This document shows, in pieces, positions 42,301 through 50,424 of a stretch of DNA of 64,000 nucleotides. Positions within the stretch are counted from its first letter, which is position 1. Each line of letters opens with the position of its first letter. The position numbers were made by a program, and so were the translations under genes. Source of the DNA: Ottowia flava. Its GTDB lineage: Bacteria > Pseudomonadota > Gammaproteobacteria > Burkholderiales > Burkholderiaceae_C. The notes under the pieces were generated by a model. That model saw nothing but the letters and a program-made list of their open reading frames with translations, ran no database searches and was not told the origin of the DNA. The stretch lies in the NCBI RefSeq assembly GCF_008017535.1, contig NZ_VRUA01000010.1:1-64000 (forward strand), written 5' to 3'.

Positions 42301-42360
42301 AAATTTGAAAGAAATCGCCCGCTGGCCTTAGTGCCACCTGCGCGGGCAGCTATCGTTATT
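42301..42360 (-). repeat. R1 repeat at the 3' end of dolP
   Basis: Minus strand reads TAACGATAGCTGCCCGCGCA, GGTGGCACTAAGGCC, GCGATTTCTTTCAAAT. The TAA of dolP is its first codon. Confidence 0.85.
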
Positions 42361-43132
42361 TGAGCGGCGGCAGCTCTTGCACCTGCACCGGCTGGCGCGG
42401 CGTTTCGATGGTCGGCTGCGTCACGGGCGATGTGACCACGCCCGGCGCCGTCTCGTTGCCGGTCTTGGGCACCACCACCGGGTCGGCCGCGACCGCCGTG
42501 CCCGAGCCGGCGCTTGTGCCGCCGCGCACCGAAGCGTCGGACACCATGTCGATCACGCGCACCACGCGCTGCACGCCATCGGTTTGCGCCACCAGGTCGG
42601 TGACGCGCTGGGCCTCGTCCGCGGTCAGGCGACCCATGATGTAGGTCGCGCCGCGCTCGGTGAACACCTTGACGCTGCCCGCCGGTATGCCGTTGGTACC
42701 CACCAGCCGTGTGCGCACCTTGCTGGTGATCAAGCTGTCGTTGGAGCGCTGCAGCGCATTGGAATCGGGCATCACGGCCAGGTCGCTCAGCACCGTGGCC
42801 ACGTTGGGCAGCGCCCGCACGGCGGCCTCAACGGCCTGCTTGTCCTGCGCGGTGGGCACTTCGCCGGTGATCAGCACCTTGCGGTAGTAGCTGTTGACGT
42901 TGACGTGGCCGCGGCCCGGGAGCAGCTTGACGATGGCTTCCTGTGCGCCCGCTTCGATGTTGCGGTCGGCCGTCTGCGTGTCCCCGCTGCGGCGATCGGC
43001 CGACATCAGCAAGGTGCCGCCGGCCACGGCGCCGCCCACCAGGGCGACCGGGACGCACGCGGATACGCTGGCGCCCACCGCCACGGCCAGCAGGCCGGTG
43101 CGCAGCCACCCGGAAGTCAAGCCTTGGTTCAT
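42356..43132 (-). CDS. dolP: Two-BON-domain outer-membrane lipoprotein (DolP/YraP type)
   Basis: 258 residues. Signal peptide with lipobox VSAC (lipidated Cys 26). Two BON domains follow: about 55-125 (NIEAGAQEAIVKLL) and 130-200 (SNDSLITSKVRTRLVGTNGI), which bind anionic phospholipid in E. coli DolP. A C-terminal extension of some 55 residues rich in Thr/Val/Pro is longer than in E. coli. Its ATG overlaps the diaA stop by 4 bp; in E. coli yraN-diaA-dolP occur in the same order, supporting the assignment. Confidence 0.9.
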   Translation of the reverse strand: MNQGLTSGWLRTGLLAVAVGASVSACVPVALVGGAVAGGTLLMSADRRSGDTQTADRNIEAGAQEAIVKLLPGRGHVNVNSYYRKVLITGEVPTAQDKQAVEAAVRALPNVATVLSDLAVMPDSNALQRSNDSLITSKVRTRLVGTNGIPAGSVKVFTERGATYIMGRLTADEAQRVTDLVAQTDGVQRVVRVIDMVSDASVRGGTSAGSGTAVAADPVVVPKTGNETAPGVVTSPVTQPTIETPRQPVQVQELPPLK

Positions 43133-43728
43133 TCGGAACTCTCCTCTTCACCCAGCAATTCAACGTCGAGGCCATCGCACAGGCAGTGCAGCACCAGTTG
43201 GTGCGCCTCATGGATGCGGGCGACGCTTTCCTGCGGCACGCCCACGTGGACATCGGTTTCGCGCAGCATGCGGCCCAGCTCGCCACCACCCCGGCCGGTC
43301 AGCGCCACCACGACCATGTCGCGGTCGTGCGCCGCCTGCGCGGCCCGCACCAGGTTGGCGGTGTTGCCATTGGACGTGATCAGCAGCAGCACATCGCCCG
43401 GCGCCCCCAGCGCACGCACCTGCGCGGCAAAAACGTCGGCGAATTCACCGCGCCGCGCAACGGCGGTCAACGCCGCCGCGTCCGACCCCAGCGCAACACA
43501 GGGCAGTTCGGGGCGCGTGCGCTCCATGCCACCGATCATCAGGGCCGCCGTGTACTGCGCCAGCGCGCCGGACGCGCCGTTGCCGCACACCAGCACCTTG
43601 CCGCCGCCGGTCACGCAGGCCAGCAGCGCCTGCAGCGCGTCCATGACCGGCCGCGCGAGCGTCTGCGCCCACTGGTAGCACAGGTCGGCGCTGTCGATGA
43701 AGTGCTGCTGAATGCGTTGTTCCACCAT
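43129..43728 (-). CDS. diaA: SIS-domain protein, DnaA initiator-associating factor type
   Basis: 199 residues of the GmhA/DiaA family: one SIS domain with VLVCGNGASGALAQY, VLLLITSNGNTANLVRAA and a C-terminal HEAHQLVLHCLCDGLD. Position between yraN and dolP identifies it as DiaA, which promotes DnaA assembly at the origin, rather than GmhA of LPS heptose synthesis. Some GmhA metal-site residues cannot be confirmed. Overlaps dolP by 4 bp. Confidence 0.88.
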   Translation of the reverse strand: MVEQRIQQHFIDSADLCYQWAQTLARPVMDALQALLACVTGGGKVLVCGNGASGALAQYTAALMIGGMERTRPELPCVALGSDAAALTAVARRGEFADVFAAQVRALGAPGDVLLLITSNGNTANLVRAAQAAHDRDMVVVALTGRGGGELGRMLRETDVHVGVPQESVARIHEAHQLVLHCLCDGLDVELLGEEESSE

Positions 43729-43833
43729 CGGCGCCGATCATACCTGCGCGGCGCGAATTCGGTGCAAATTTAGGAGCAACGTTGCACTTGGAAGCATGCC
43801 CCTGTCGCCAGCCGGGCCGAGCCAAGCCGAGGG

Positions 43834-44217
43834 TCAGCCCGCGTCGAAAGCGCCTGGCAGCCAGCTGATCTGGCCCCCGTCGATCGCCACCACATCAAAG
43901 CGGCAAGGCGGCGGCGCGGTCAGACGCATCAGGTAATGCTGCGCCGCCAGCACGATGCGCCGCTGCTTGGTGGCGCCCACGCTGGCCGCGGCGCCGCCCT
44001 GGTCGGTGTTGCGGCGCGCGCGCACCTCGACGAAAACCAGCGTGCCATCGGGCGCGCGCATGATCAGATCAATCTCGCCGCCGCCGCGCCCGGGCGTCCG
44101 ATAATTGCGCGTCACCAGGCTTAAGCCCGCCGACTGCAGGTGCGCCAGCGCCACGTCTTCCGCGGCCGCGCCGGACTGGCGTGTGGTCACCTTTCGCTTC
44201 CAATTCAATAGCGGCAT
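43834..44217 (-). CDS. yraN: YraN-family (UPF0102) nuclease-fold protein with repeat-derived start
   Basis: 127 residues. TTRQSGAAAEDVALAHL (11-27), NYRTPGRGGGEIDLIMR and VFVEVRARRN show the PD-(D/E)XK-like fold: D50 and E64-V-R66, where most relatives have E-x-K. The ATG at 44217 is chosen because AGGAG lies 7-8 nt upstream; both lie inside an R1 copy, so this element supplies the translation start and residues 1-6. Function of the family is unproven (a Holliday-junction or repair nuclease role has been suggested). First gene of yraN-diaA-dolP. Confidence 0.88.
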   Translation of the reverse strand: MPLLNWKRKVTTRQSGAAAEDVALAHLQSAGLSLVTRNYRTPGRGGGEIDLIMRAPDGTLVFVEVRARRNTDQGGAAASVGATKQRRIVLAAQHYLMRLTAPPPCRFDVVAIDGGQISWLPGAFDAG

Positions 44218-44248
44218 GCGCAGACTCCTGTAGCGCCAGACCAATGAA
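44201..44248 (+). repeat. R1 repeat at the yraN start
   Basis: Plus strand reads TTCAATAGCGGCATGCGCAG then CTGTAGCGCCAG and AATGAA. The yraN ATG and its AGGAG lie on the opposite strand within it, 3 bp from the rsmI start. Confidence 0.75.
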
Positions 44249-44250
44249 CC

Positions 44251-45174
44251 ATGTCCAAATTTGAACCCTCCCTGGGCCCCGCCAACTTCCTGCCAGCGCT
44301 GGCGGCGGCGCGCGCCGCGGCGGGTGGCCAGGATTATCCGGCCGGCGCGCTGTACGTGGTCGCCACGCCGATCGGCAACCTAGCCGACATCGGCTTGCGC
44401 GCCCTGCACGTACTGGACCGCGTGGACGCCATCGCCTGCGAAGACACCCGCCACACGCAGCAACTGCTGCGCGCCTACGGCATCGACGGCAAATCGCTGA
44501 TCGCCCTGCACGAACACAACGAGCTGGAAGCCGCGCAGACCGTGCTGACCCGCCTGCAGGCGGGCGAGCGCGTGGCCTATGTGAGCGATGCCGGCACGCC
44601 CGCCATCAGCGACCCCGGCGCGCGCCTGACCGCCGCCTGCGCCGCGGCCGGGCGGCGCGTGGTGCCCTTGCCGGGCGCCAGCAGCGTCGTCACCGCGCTC
44701 AGCGTGGCGGGCCTGTCGGGCGACGGGCACTTCGTCTTCGCCGGCTTTCTGCCCGCCAAGAGCGGCGAGCGCGCTCACGCCGTGCAAGCCTTGGCGGCCG
44801 AGCCGCGTGCCATCGTGCTGCTGGAAGCGCCGCACCGCATCGGCGCGCTGGCCGATGCGCTGGCGGCCTTGGGCGAGCGCCTCATCACCGTCGGGCGCGA
44901 ATTGACCAAGCAGTTCGAGCAGATCACCACCCTGCCCTGCGCCGACCTGCCCGCCTGGCTGGCCGCCGACCCGCAGCGCCAGCGCGGCGAATTCGCGCTG
45001 GTGCTGCACCCGTTCGAAGCCGCCAGCGACCAGGGCGATGAAGACCGCGTGCTGCGCCTGTTGCTGGCCGAGCTGCCGCTGAAAACCGCCGTCAAGCTGG
45101 CGGCGGAGATCACCGGCGCGGCGCGCAATGCGCTGTACGACCAGGCGCTGAAATGGCGCGATCAAGGCGGCTGA
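44251..45174 (+). CDS. rsmI: 16S rRNA (cytidine-1402 2'-O)-methyltransferase
   Basis: 307 residues of the SAM-dependent tetrapyrrole-methylase fold. LYVVATPIGNLADIGLRAL (near 35), ACEDTRHTQQLLRAYGI, ALHEHNELEAA, YVSDAGTPAISDPGARL and LPGASSVVTALSVAGL are the RsmI signatures. It methylates C1402 of 16S rRNA at the decoding centre. Divergent from yraN, as in E. coli where they are yraL and yraN. About 30 N-terminal residues precede the conserved fold. Confidence 0.95.
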   Translation: MSKFEPSLGPANFLPALAAARAAAGGQDYPAGALYVVATPIGNLADIGLRALHVLDRVDAIACEDTRHTQQLLRAYGIDGKSLIALHEHNELEAAQTVLTRLQAGERVAYVSDAGTPAISDPGARLTAACAAAGRRVVPLPGASSVVTALSVAGLSGDGHFVFAGFLPAKSGERAHAVQALAAEPRAIVLLEAPHRIGALADALAALGERLITVGRELTKQFEQITTLPCADLPAWLAADPQRQRGEFALVLHPFEAASDQGDEDRVLRLLLAELPLKTAVKLAAEITGAARNALYDQALKWRDQGG

Positions 45175-45216
45175 GACGCCGCGTGGACGGCGCGATGAGG
45201 CACCTCAGTCTGCCGA

Positions 45217-45299
45217 TGACCACCCTGACCACCCTGACCACCTGCCATGGGCCCATGACTTTGGTCACTTCACTGGCGGCACTATGGTCTCTACCATAG
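45217..45299. promoter_or_regulatory. Tandem and inverted repeats upstream of the response-regulator gene
   Basis: Three units of TGACCACCC (45217-45242, the last incomplete), a perfect palindrome CATGGGCCCATG (45246-45257) and the inverted repeat CTATGGT-CTCT-ACCATAG (45282-45299) lie within 85 bp. The last overlaps the first possible ATG. They may be operator sites; no factor is known. Confidence 0.4.
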
Positions 45300-45991
45300 G
45301 GGGTATGGCCCCGTGCGCTTCGGCTTTCTCCACCGCCCGTCCGCGTCTCATGGTCGTAGACGACCATGAGTTGGTACGGCTGGGCCTGGCCGCCCTGATG
45401 GCCGCACAAGCCACTGACGGCCCGACCAGCGACACGCTGGAAGCGTGCACGCTCGCCGAAGGCCTGCTCGTCTACGCGGAACACCAGCACTGCATCACGC
45501 TCGTCTTACTGGACTTGCATCTGCCGGACACGCACGGCCTGTCGGGGCTGCGCGAATTCATGGCGCGCTTTCCCGCCGCCCCCATTGCCGTACTGTCTGG
45601 CGACAGCGACCCGGCACTCCGACAACAGGCACTGCAGGCCGGGGCGCGCGCCTTCTTGCCCAAGGCTGGCCACCTTGCCGACGTGATCGCTTACCTGGCT
45701 GCGCAAGGTCTGGTTGGCCCCCCAGCGATGCCCCTCGCTGAGAGCCCATGTGCGTCAAGTCCGTACGGTGCCCGTGATGCGACGCGCACGATCCAGACGC
45801 GAGACGGCGAACGCTTGCGCCTCACCCATCGTCAGGCCGAAATGCTTGACTGGGTCCTGGCAGGACAATCCAACCGCGAGATCGCAGGGCGGGCGCACCT
45901 GACAGAAGGCACCGTCAAGAACCATGTCTCGGCGCTGTTGCTGATCTTCGGCGTTCGTTCGCGCGCGCAGCTCATCAGCCGTCTGCGTTGA
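45284..45991 (+). CDS. LuxR/NarL-type response regulator
   Basis: 235 residues. Receiver domain (about 20-140): LMVVDDHELVRLGL with D26/D27, phospho-acceptor D77 in LVLLDLHLPDTHG, and the conserved lysine in FLPKAGHL. C-terminal LuxR-type helix-turn-helix (about 170-230): LTHRQAEMLDWVLAGQSNRE, IAGRAHLTEGTVKNHVSALL. The start is uncertain: ATG at 45284 lies in a palindrome, and an inner ATG at 45305 is equally good. It converges on the first hybrid kinase; the two kinases beside it, which lack DNA-binding domains, are its likely phospho-donors. Confidence 0.88.
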   Translation: MVSTIGGMAPCASAFSTARPRLMVVDDHELVRLGLAALMAAQATDGPTSDTLEACTLAEGLLVYAEHQHCITLVLLDLHLPDTHGLSGLREFMARFPAAPIAVLSGDSDPALRQQALQAGARAFLPKAGHLADVIAYLAAQGLVGPPAMPLAESPCASSPYGARDATRTIQTRDGERLRLTHRQAEMLDWVLAGQSNREIAGRAHLTEGTVKNHVSALLLIFGVRSRAQLISRLR

Positions 45992-46148
45992 GCGCCGCAA
46001 CGCGCGGCGAATCGCAGCGTTCCGGATGCCCCACAGCAGGATGCCGCTGACGCCGACGACCGAGCGTGCGCCGCGAGGACGTAGTTTGTCGAGCAACCCC
46101 TTGCCCGACAAATTTAACGCGGGTGACCGAAAAATCTTCGCCGGCAGC

Positions 46149-47981
46149 TTATTTTTTTATGGCGCCATGCACCTGACGAAGCGCCTCAAGCAAGGCGGCG
46201 GCGTGCGCCGGCTTCGGGAGCATCGGCACGTTCGCAGCGTGCGCCTGTTGCAGTCGATCGGGCTCGATGTCCCCGCTGATGAGCAACAGGGCCAGTTCGG
46301 CCCCCAGCGCAGCCTGCAGGCGTTGGGCCACCTGCAAACCGTCCGCGCCGTGACCAAGCCGACCGTCGAGCAGCAGCACCTGAAAAGGCTGCTGGGCATC
46401 CCGCGCCTGACACAGCGCGGCGAGGGCTGGCGCCTCTTCAGCCACCGCTTCTGCGTCGATTCCATGGTCGCGTAGCAAGGCTCGCGTGGCCTGCCGGATA
46501 TCGCGTTCGTCGTCCAGAATCAGCACACGTCGCGGCAGCGGCCTGGGGCTAATAGCCGCAGCCACCTCAACAGCCAGCGGGGCCGCGCAGGGCGCCGCGG
46601 TGCGTGGCAGCACGATTCGGAATCGGCTGCCACGGCCGGGCTCGGAACGCAGATGCACCTGTGCGTCCAGCAGTGCTGCCAGGCGTTGCACGATCGACAG
46701 GCCAATGCCTAGCCCCTTGGAGCGGTCACGACCCGGGTTGCCCACCTGGTAAAACTCGTCGAACACGCGTTCGGTGTGTTCCGGCGCGATGCCAACCCCC
46801 GTATCGAGGACGTCCACCCAAATGTGCGTGCCGCGCGCGCGTGCGCCCACCAACACGCCACCGCGCGCGCTGTATTTCAAGGCGTTGTCGAGCAAGTTGA
46901 ACAGCAGGCGCTCCAGCAGCTGGACGTCGCTGTCGACCCACCATGGCGTTGCCCGCAGGCGCAGCGCCAACCCCCTGCCTTCCGCGGCGGGTCCGAAGAC
47001 ACGCTGCAGTTCGACAAAAACGGCGTTCAAGGCGACCGGCGCACGCGCGGGCGCCACCACGTTCGCGTCCAGTCGGGAGATATCCATCATCGCGTCGAAG
47101 GATGCCCGCAAGGCGTCCACAGCACGCAACATGTCGGTCGCCTCGCGCGCTTCGACGGCGCTGCGCTGAGTCAACCGACGCTCCAATGCGCTGCCCAGCA
47201 GCGCCAGCGCATGCAGGGGTTGGCGCAAATCGTGGCTGGCGGCCGCCAGGAACCGCGTCTTCTCCTGGCTGGCGCGTTCCGTCGCCGCGACCTGCTCGGT
47301 CAGGCGCTCGGCCAAGGCCTGATTGTCGAACCGGGCCTGTAAGGCACTGACCAGCAGCCGGTGATGGCCCTCCGCCAGCTTGATGGCCACCACCATGTGA
47401 GCAAGCACGAAGAACGCCAGCACCACGTGCAACGCGTCTGGTCGCCGCAACAGCGCCATCGCCACGCTCAGCATCATCGGAAGCACAAGACTCGCCATTC
47501 CGTGTCGCACCAGCGACAGCGTGCCCTGGCTGGCGCTGGCGAGCCCCATCACCACCACCAGCAAGACGGCGGTGACCGGCAAATCGCCTACCGGGACAAA
47601 CAGCCAGGGTGCAGCGCCCCAGCAAGCCCCCGCCAGTGCCTGCACGGCGTAGAAGCGCGGTAGCCAGTACGAAAGCGGACGCGGCGCGACGCGCCCGGCG
47701 TCGGCATCGAAGCGCAGATACCAGAGCCATACCAGCGCTGCGCTGGCATACAAGGCCAGCGTCCACCCCAGCACCTTCGGATCGCGCAAAAGCCAGTAGA
47801 ACAAGCCGCCGAACAAGGCGATGGCCACGAAAGCGCCCCAACCAGACGGGCGGTAAGTGGCGTGCAGGCCGTGAAGCAACTCGCGCGAAATGCGCTCGGC
47901 AGTGACTTCGAATGATCCTGCGGCAGGATCGGCGTCGTTGAGTTTCATGAGCAGGCCATCGCAGGATACTGCCAACGGCAT
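46149..47981 (-). CDS. Hybrid histidine kinase with C-terminal receiver (paralogue 1)
   Basis: 610 residues. N-terminal membrane part with about six hydrophobic segments (48-200), a short coiled linker, HisKA with H250 in FLAAASHDLRQPLHAL, HATPase with LLFNLLDNALKYS, DVLDTGVGIAPEH and GLGIGLSIVQRL, and a receiver beginning RRVLILDDERDIR with phospho-acceptor in LLLDGRLG. No periplasmic sensor domain: signal is probably sensed in the membrane. ATG at 47981 has AAGG 8 nt upstream; 48017 and 47948 are alternatives. Closely related to the kinase at 48261-50075 and the two probably arose by tandem duplication. Confidence 0.88.
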   Translation of the reverse strand: MPLAVSCDGLLMKLNDADPAAGSFEVTAERISRELLHGLHATYRPSGWGAFVAIALFGGLFYWLLRDPKVLGWTLALYASAALVWLWYLRFDADAGRVAPRPLSYWLPRFYAVQALAGACWGAAPWLFVPVGDLPVTAVLLVVVMGLASASQGTLSLVRHGMASLVLPMMLSVAMALLRRPDALHVVLAFFVLAHMVVAIKLAEGHHRLLVSALQARFDNQALAERLTEQVAATERASQEKTRFLAAASHDLRQPLHALALLGSALERRLTQRSAVEAREATDMLRAVDALRASFDAMMDISRLDANVVAPARAPVALNAVFVELQRVFGPAAEGRGLALRLRATPWWVDSDVQLLERLLFNLLDNALKYSARGGVLVGARARGTHIWVDVLDTGVGIAPEHTERVFDEFYQVGNPGRDRSKGLGIGLSIVQRLAALLDAQVHLRSEPGRGSRFRIVLPRTAAPCAAPLAVEVAAAISPRPLPRRVLILDDERDIRQATRALLRDHGIDAEAVAEEAPALAALCQARDAQQPFQVLLLDGRLGHGADGLQVAQRLQAALGAELALLLISGDIEPDRLQQAHAANVPMLPKPAHAAALLEALRQVHGAIKK

Positions 47982-48209
47982 CGAGTAGACCTTGCGCGAA
48001 ATCCAGACGCGGTCCACCGCGCCAAGCGCGCAACACGGCCGCGAACCGATCCGTTCGTCGGGTTCAGACCGCCGGCCCAGTGGACGCCGGCGCCGTGGGG
48101 CGATTTCTGGAGGTGGACGTCACACGCCCGTGGCTGCCGTCGCTTTGGATGCCGCCTACTCGCTCGCGACCGGCTAGGCGCCAATGCCGCCGGGCTCACC
48201 CAGCATTTA

Positions 48210-48266
48210 TATTGAAAGTAGCCATAGCGCCTTTCCATATTGCGCGATCAGCTACTATTTTCATAG
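48210..48266 (-). repeat. R1 repeat at the 3' end of the second kinase gene
   Basis: Minus strand reads CTATGAAAATAGTAGCTGAT then CGCGCAATATGG. The TGA of the kinase lies in its first codons. The right end is degenerate. Confidence 0.7.
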
Positions 48267-50075
48267 TTTCTCCGGGATAGATTCGGCCTGCACTGCGGAG
48301 ATGGTGGCGAGCAAGCGCTGCGCCTGAACCGGCTTGTAGAGCACGGTGACGCCCGACGCGCGAACTTGACGCAGCGCGTCGGGCGCGGTCTCGCCGGTCA
48401 CGATCAGGAGGGCCAGCCCGGGGCCATGGCGCTGCTGCAGCGCCTTGCCAATCGCCAGCCCATTGGCACCGTTCGCCAACCGCAGGTCGCACACCAGCAC
48501 CTCGAACGGCTGCCCGGCCGCGCGCGCGTCGGCCAACACCCGATCCGCTGCCGATTCCGACGACGCAGCGTTCGCCAGCATGCCGTGCCCCCGCAGCAAC
48601 TCGAGCAAAGCGGAGCGGATGCTGTCTTCGTCGTCCAGCACCAGCACGCGCCGCGGACGAGGACACTCACCCAACTGCGCCTCGCGCGCCGCCTCCAGCG
48701 TCACAACGTGTGCTTGCACGGAGCCCGCGTGGGCCAGCTCAATTCGAAAGCGGCTGCCCACGCCAAGGCGCGTGCGCAGGCTGACCGACGCATGCAACAG
48801 CCGCGACAGGCGTTTGACGATCGACAGGCCGATGCCAAGGCCACGACCGCGATCGCGCCCCGGGTTATCGACCTGAAAGAACTCGTCGAAGATCTGTTCG
48901 ACGTGTTCACCAGCGATGCCTTCGCCGGTGTCCCACACGTCCAGCCACACCCTGTCGGCGCGCTCGCGGGCCACCACGACCACGCCACCGCGCTGCGTGT
49001 ACTTGATCGCGTTGTCGACCAGGTTCGACAGCAGGCGAAGCAGCAATTGGGGGTCGCTTCGCACCACCAGCTTTGTGGCACGCACACGCAGCTGCAGGCC
49101 CTTGGCATCGGCCGCGCCGCCAAAGATGGCACTCACCGCCAACAGCGTGTCGTTGAGCACACATGCCTGGATGGCAGGCACCACCACACCGGCGTCCAGT
49201 CGCGAGATGTCGAGCATCGTGTCGAGCGAAGCGCTGAGCGCGTTCACCCCGCGCATCAGCTCAACAGCGAGTTGCTGCTCGGCCCGCTCACGTTGACGCA
49301 GTTGGTGTTCAAGCGCTGCGCCAAACAACGCAATCGCGTGCAGCGGCTGGCGCAGATCGTGGCTGGCCGTGGCGAGAAACCTCGTCTTCTCCTGGCTTGC
49401 CCGCTCCGTGGCCGCGATCTGCTCGCCCAGGCGCTCGGCCAACGCTTCTTTCTCGAAACGCATGGCCAGCGCGTCGGCCACCAGGTGGTGCTGGCGCAAG
49501 GCGAACCGCAAGGTGACGCCCACATAAGCCAGCACCGCCAGCGCCAACAGGGCATGCAACGCGTCTGGGCGGCGCAGCAAGGCCAGGCACAACGCAGCGG
49601 TCGCCGGAACGGTGAACGTGAACATCACGCGCGCGACCGAGGCGAGCGACGCAACGCTGCCGCTGATGATGCCGATCATCAGGATCACGACCACCGTGGT
49701 CATGGTGAGGTCGTTGGCCGGCATCATGAGCCAGGGCGCTGCCGACCAGACCAGTGCGCTGGCCATGAGGATCCCATGGAGCCCAACGACCCATGTCGGA
49801 TCGATCTGCCCACGTTCACTGGCGAGGAAGAAGCGTCGGTACCAGGGCATGGGCAAGAGCTGCGTCGCATGCAGGGCGACGCCCCACACCGGAATCCAGG
49901 GGTTGCGCAACCGCATCCAACACGCGACCCAAAAGAGCAGCGTGATCAGGAGTGCGACCAGGTTCACGCCGACACGGTTGCGAAACAGCGCCAGTAACTG
50001 TTCACGCCGGACTCGCTCAGGCAAGCTCAACGGCGGTTCGCTCGCATTGACTGAACCTTGGGCGCCCTGGTTCAC
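48261..50075 (-). CDS. Hybrid histidine kinase with C-terminal receiver (paralogue 2)
   Basis: 604 residues, same layout as its neighbour: membrane region (about 35-195), HisKA with H239 in FLATASHDLRQPLHAI, HATPase LLSNLVDNAIKYTQ, DVWDTGEGIAGEH, GLGIGLSIVKRL, then a receiver with RRVLVLDDEDSIRSAL and CDLRLANGANG. GTG at 50075 is preferred (GGAGG 7 nt upstream) over far-upstream starts that read into the regulatory region. The gap to the first kinase is about 280 bp with an R1 copy, so they may be separately expressed. Confidence 0.88.
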   Translation of the reverse strand: MNQGAQGSVNASEPPLSLPERVRREQLLALFRNRVGVNLVALLITLLFWVACWMRLRNPWIPVWGVALHATQLLPMPWYRRFFLASERGQIDPTWVVGLHGILMASALVWSAAPWLMMPANDLTMTTVVVILMIGIISGSVASLASVARVMFTFTVPATAALCLALLRRPDALHALLALAVLAYVGVTLRFALRQHHLVADALAMRFEKEALAERLGEQIAATERASQEKTRFLATASHDLRQPLHAIALFGAALEHQLRQRERAEQQLAVELMRGVNALSASLDTMLDISRLDAGVVVPAIQACVLNDTLLAVSAIFGGAADAKGLQLRVRATKLVVRSDPQLLLRLLSNLVDNAIKYTQRGGVVVVARERADRVWLDVWDTGEGIAGEHVEQIFDEFFQVDNPGRDRGRGLGIGLSIVKRLSRLLHASVSLRTRLGVGSRFRIELAHAGSVQAHVVTLEAAREAQLGECPRPRRVLVLDDEDSIRSALLELLRGHGMLANAASSESAADRVLADARAAGQPFEVLVCDLRLANGANGLAIGKALQQRHGPGLALLIVTGETAPDALRQVRASGVTVLYKPVQAQRLLATISAVQAESIPEKL

Positions 50076-50424
50076 CCTCACCCTCCAGATGGCATGGCGC
50101 GCTGACTTCAATGCGCCGCCGGGGACGCAGCGCCGCTGCGCGGGACGCGCCAGCACCCAGTCCCATGAGTACCAAGGTACCGTTAGACCGTGCGGCTCCC
50201 TGACCGGCCTGCAAGGCACCGTGAACGCGCACTGTAGGTCCGACACCCTGCCGGCACCAGTGCCCAAAGTCATGGGTTAGAGCGAAGAAATCCATGCCGC
50301 AAGTCTTCTGGAGAGAGAGATGACTTTCGGCACTGGTGAGCACCTAAGAATCTCCTTAGATTTGCCCTGCGGCGCCGCATCGCGGCGCACGCGCGACCGA
50401 AAGGGATTCACCTCGAAAGCCCGT
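50076..50424. promoter_or_regulatory. Divergent regulatory region between the second kinase and the IPTL-CTERM-like gene
   Basis: 349 bp without a gene. It contains two inverted arms of 19 bp, CACCAGTGCCCAAAGTCAT (50255-50273) and ATGACTTTCGGCACTGGTG (50320-50338), with one mismatch and a 46-bp spacer. This could be a looping operator or cruciform controlling either gene. A GGAGAGAGAG stretch follows the first arm. Confidence 0.5.

Noticed and set aside
45217-45242. Three TGACCACCC units as a CRISPR or iteron array
   Set aside because: Units are only 9 bp, directly adjacent and without spacers; no replication or Cas gene is near. Kept only as a possible regulatory repeat.
45755-46111. 118-codon minus-strand frame ending near the response-regulator gene
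   Set aside because: Mostly antisense to the LuxR DNA-binding domain; the first 40 codons look mildly protein-like but there is no Shine-Dalgarno or family resemblance.
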